Part shown: positions 63,333-64,000 of the stretch, one piece after another
How positions within the stretch are numbered: position 1 is the stretch's first letter
How the letters are laid out: the number at the start of each line of letters is the position of its first letter
Assembly (NCBI GenBank): GCA_937893225.1
Contig: CALBJM010000301.1
Location: 62,001 to 126,000, forward strand
Source of the DNA: an uncultured Erysipelotrichaceae bacterium
GTDB lineage: Bacteria; Bacillota_I; Bacilli_A; Erysipelotrichales; Erysipelotrichaceae
DNA length: 64,000 bases
Direction: 5' to 3'
The notes under the pieces: model-generated
The model's database searches: none
Seen by the model: the letters and a program-made list of their open reading frames with translations, nothing else
What the model was told of the DNA's origin: nothing
Translations under genes and position numbers: made by a program

Positions 63333-63648
63333 TTACATTTATGTAATGTCAAATGGAGAAGCTTTTAAAGTAGGGTTGTCAAAAGATCCTAAAAGAAGAT
63401 TGCGCCAATTGCAAACAGGCAATCCTAAAAAGTTATCTTTAAAATATTTTGTAGAAATAGAAGTCGCGCCTGTCAAAATCCTTGAATCAATAATGCATCG
63501 ATATTTGAGACTGAATCATTTAACTGGCGAATGGTTTAATGCTGATTTCACAACAATAAAGAATTTGCTTGATTTTGTGAAGATTCGCTACGATAATGAA
63601 GAAACAGAGCGTGAGTTTAAATTAGGAATTTTGGATTACGAAGCATGA
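63325..63648 (+). CDS. GIY-YIG-type small protein, T5orf172/MUG113-like
   Basis: 107 residues from ATG 63325 (the frame opens 12 codons earlier, inside the previous gene). The motif order YIYVMSNGEAFKVGLSKDPK, RRLRQLQTGNPKKL, then GEWFNAD fits the T5orf172 branch of GIY-YIG nucleases: Tyr of YIYV, Arg of RRLRQLQ and Glu of GEWF as likely active residues. It could be a homing or restriction-type nuclease, or a non-catalytic regulator. It overlaps the previous gene by 8 bases. Confidence 0.7.
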   Translation: MSSYIYVMSNGEAFKVGLSKDPKRRLRQLQTGNPKKLSLKYFVEIEVAPVKILESIMHRYLRLNHLTGEWFNADFTTIKNLLDFVKIRYDNEETEREFKLGILDYEA

Positions 63649-63920
63649 AATCACCTGAAGAAAATAAAAGAAAATTTGATGCAGAACAGCAAATTCGTTT
63701 TGTGCAAGATCGTGAAGAGTTAATAGATTTTGTTCGTGATTTATGTGCAGCTTCGAATTTAGGTAAAGATTTTGTAGATAGTTTTATTGTGCGTTTAGAT
63801 AGATTAGTTGATTTAGGTCGCTATTTAAATGTAAAAGATACATTTGTAGAAGATTTACAAAATAAAAAGACAAATGAAGATAACTTTTTTGATGGAGTTG
63901 ATTTAAATGCCCTTGATTGA
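63645..63920 (+). CDS. Uncharacterised small protein (91 aa)
   Basis: No family recognised. A charged helical protein (EENKRKFDAEQQIRFVQDRE) with an acidic end. ATGA overlap with the GIY-YIG-like gene upstream and an overlap with the next gene at its 3' end show a tightly packed operon. Confidence 0.6.
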   Translation: MKSPEENKRKFDAEQQIRFVQDREELIDFVRDLCAASNLGKDFVDSFIVRLDRLVDLGRYLNVKDTFVEDLQNKKTNEDNFFDGVDLNALD

Positions 63921-64000
63921 TTTAACTGAAGAGTTGACATTTAAAATTAAACATTATGATGATTCCGTTTATGAGCAAGTATTGGAGCAGTTTTTTGATA
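63907..64000 (+). CDS. Start of an uncharacterised gene (partial, runs off right edge)
   Basis: The ATG at 63907 overlaps the end of the previous gene by 14 bases and opens a frame to the window edge (MPLIDLTEELTFKIKHYDD...). Only 31 codons are visible; nothing can be said of function. Confidence 0.55.
   Translation, partial: MPLIDLTEELTFKIKHYDDSVYEQVLEQFFD

Overview
This window is a 64 kb piece of an AT-rich genome of a tailed, contractile-tail (T4-like) double-stranded DNA bacteriophage. The evidence is a set of T4-type virion genes (portal gp20, prohead protease gp21, major capsid gp23, baseplate gp25, gp6 and gp7) next to T4-type replication genes (UvsW-like helicase, gp41-like helicase, gp61-like primase, gp32-like SSB, UvsX-like recombinase) and a gp17-like terminase. 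TAA, TGA and TAG all end genes, so the standard code applies. The host cannot be named. Seven plus-strand sites resembling sigma70 promoters (TTGACA, 16-18 nt, TATAAT-like) suggest that at least the replication block is read by the host RNA polymerase.

Layout. Bases 1-32494 are almost entirely minus-strand virion genes, transcribed from right to left: fibre-like and unknown virion proteins, portal, a protease-scaffold fusion, major capsid protein flanked by three free-standing homing endonucleases, unknown virion proteins, a phage GroES/GroEL pair, then baseplate gp25-, gp6- and gp7-like proteins (the last runs off the left edge). One small membrane-protein gene at 13774-14112 runs the other way with its own promoter. 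Bases 32495-33598 are a 1.1 kb non-coding divergence zone with about 20 GATC sites, imperfect direct repeats and a GC-rich structured island; it is a candidate replication origin or control region. Bases 33599-64000 are mainly plus-strand genes for replication, recombination, transcription control, packaging and a double glycosyltransferase.

The most striking content is inteins. Seven insertions interrupt three ATPase genes, nearly all in catalytic motifs. The UvsW-like helicase has one in Walker A and one in the DEAH-type box. The gp41-like helicase has a naturally split intein in Walker A, with the gene broken into two separate ORFs. The terminase large subunit has four: one 8 residues before Walker A, one in Walker A and two at nuclease-domain motifs. 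The second UvsW intein carries a homing-endonuclease reading frame in a different frame from the intein itself, so about 620 bases are open in two frames. A 46-codon ORF bridges the two halves of the split helicase intein. If splicing is controlled, replication, branch migration and packaging would all depend on it.

Other points of note are a 35-base near-perfect palindrome inside a coding region, an inverted repeat placed over both a promoter and the ribosome-binding site of a sigma-like gene, an NAD-dependent ligase without the usual zinc finger, and a protein with two GT8 glycosyltransferase domains.
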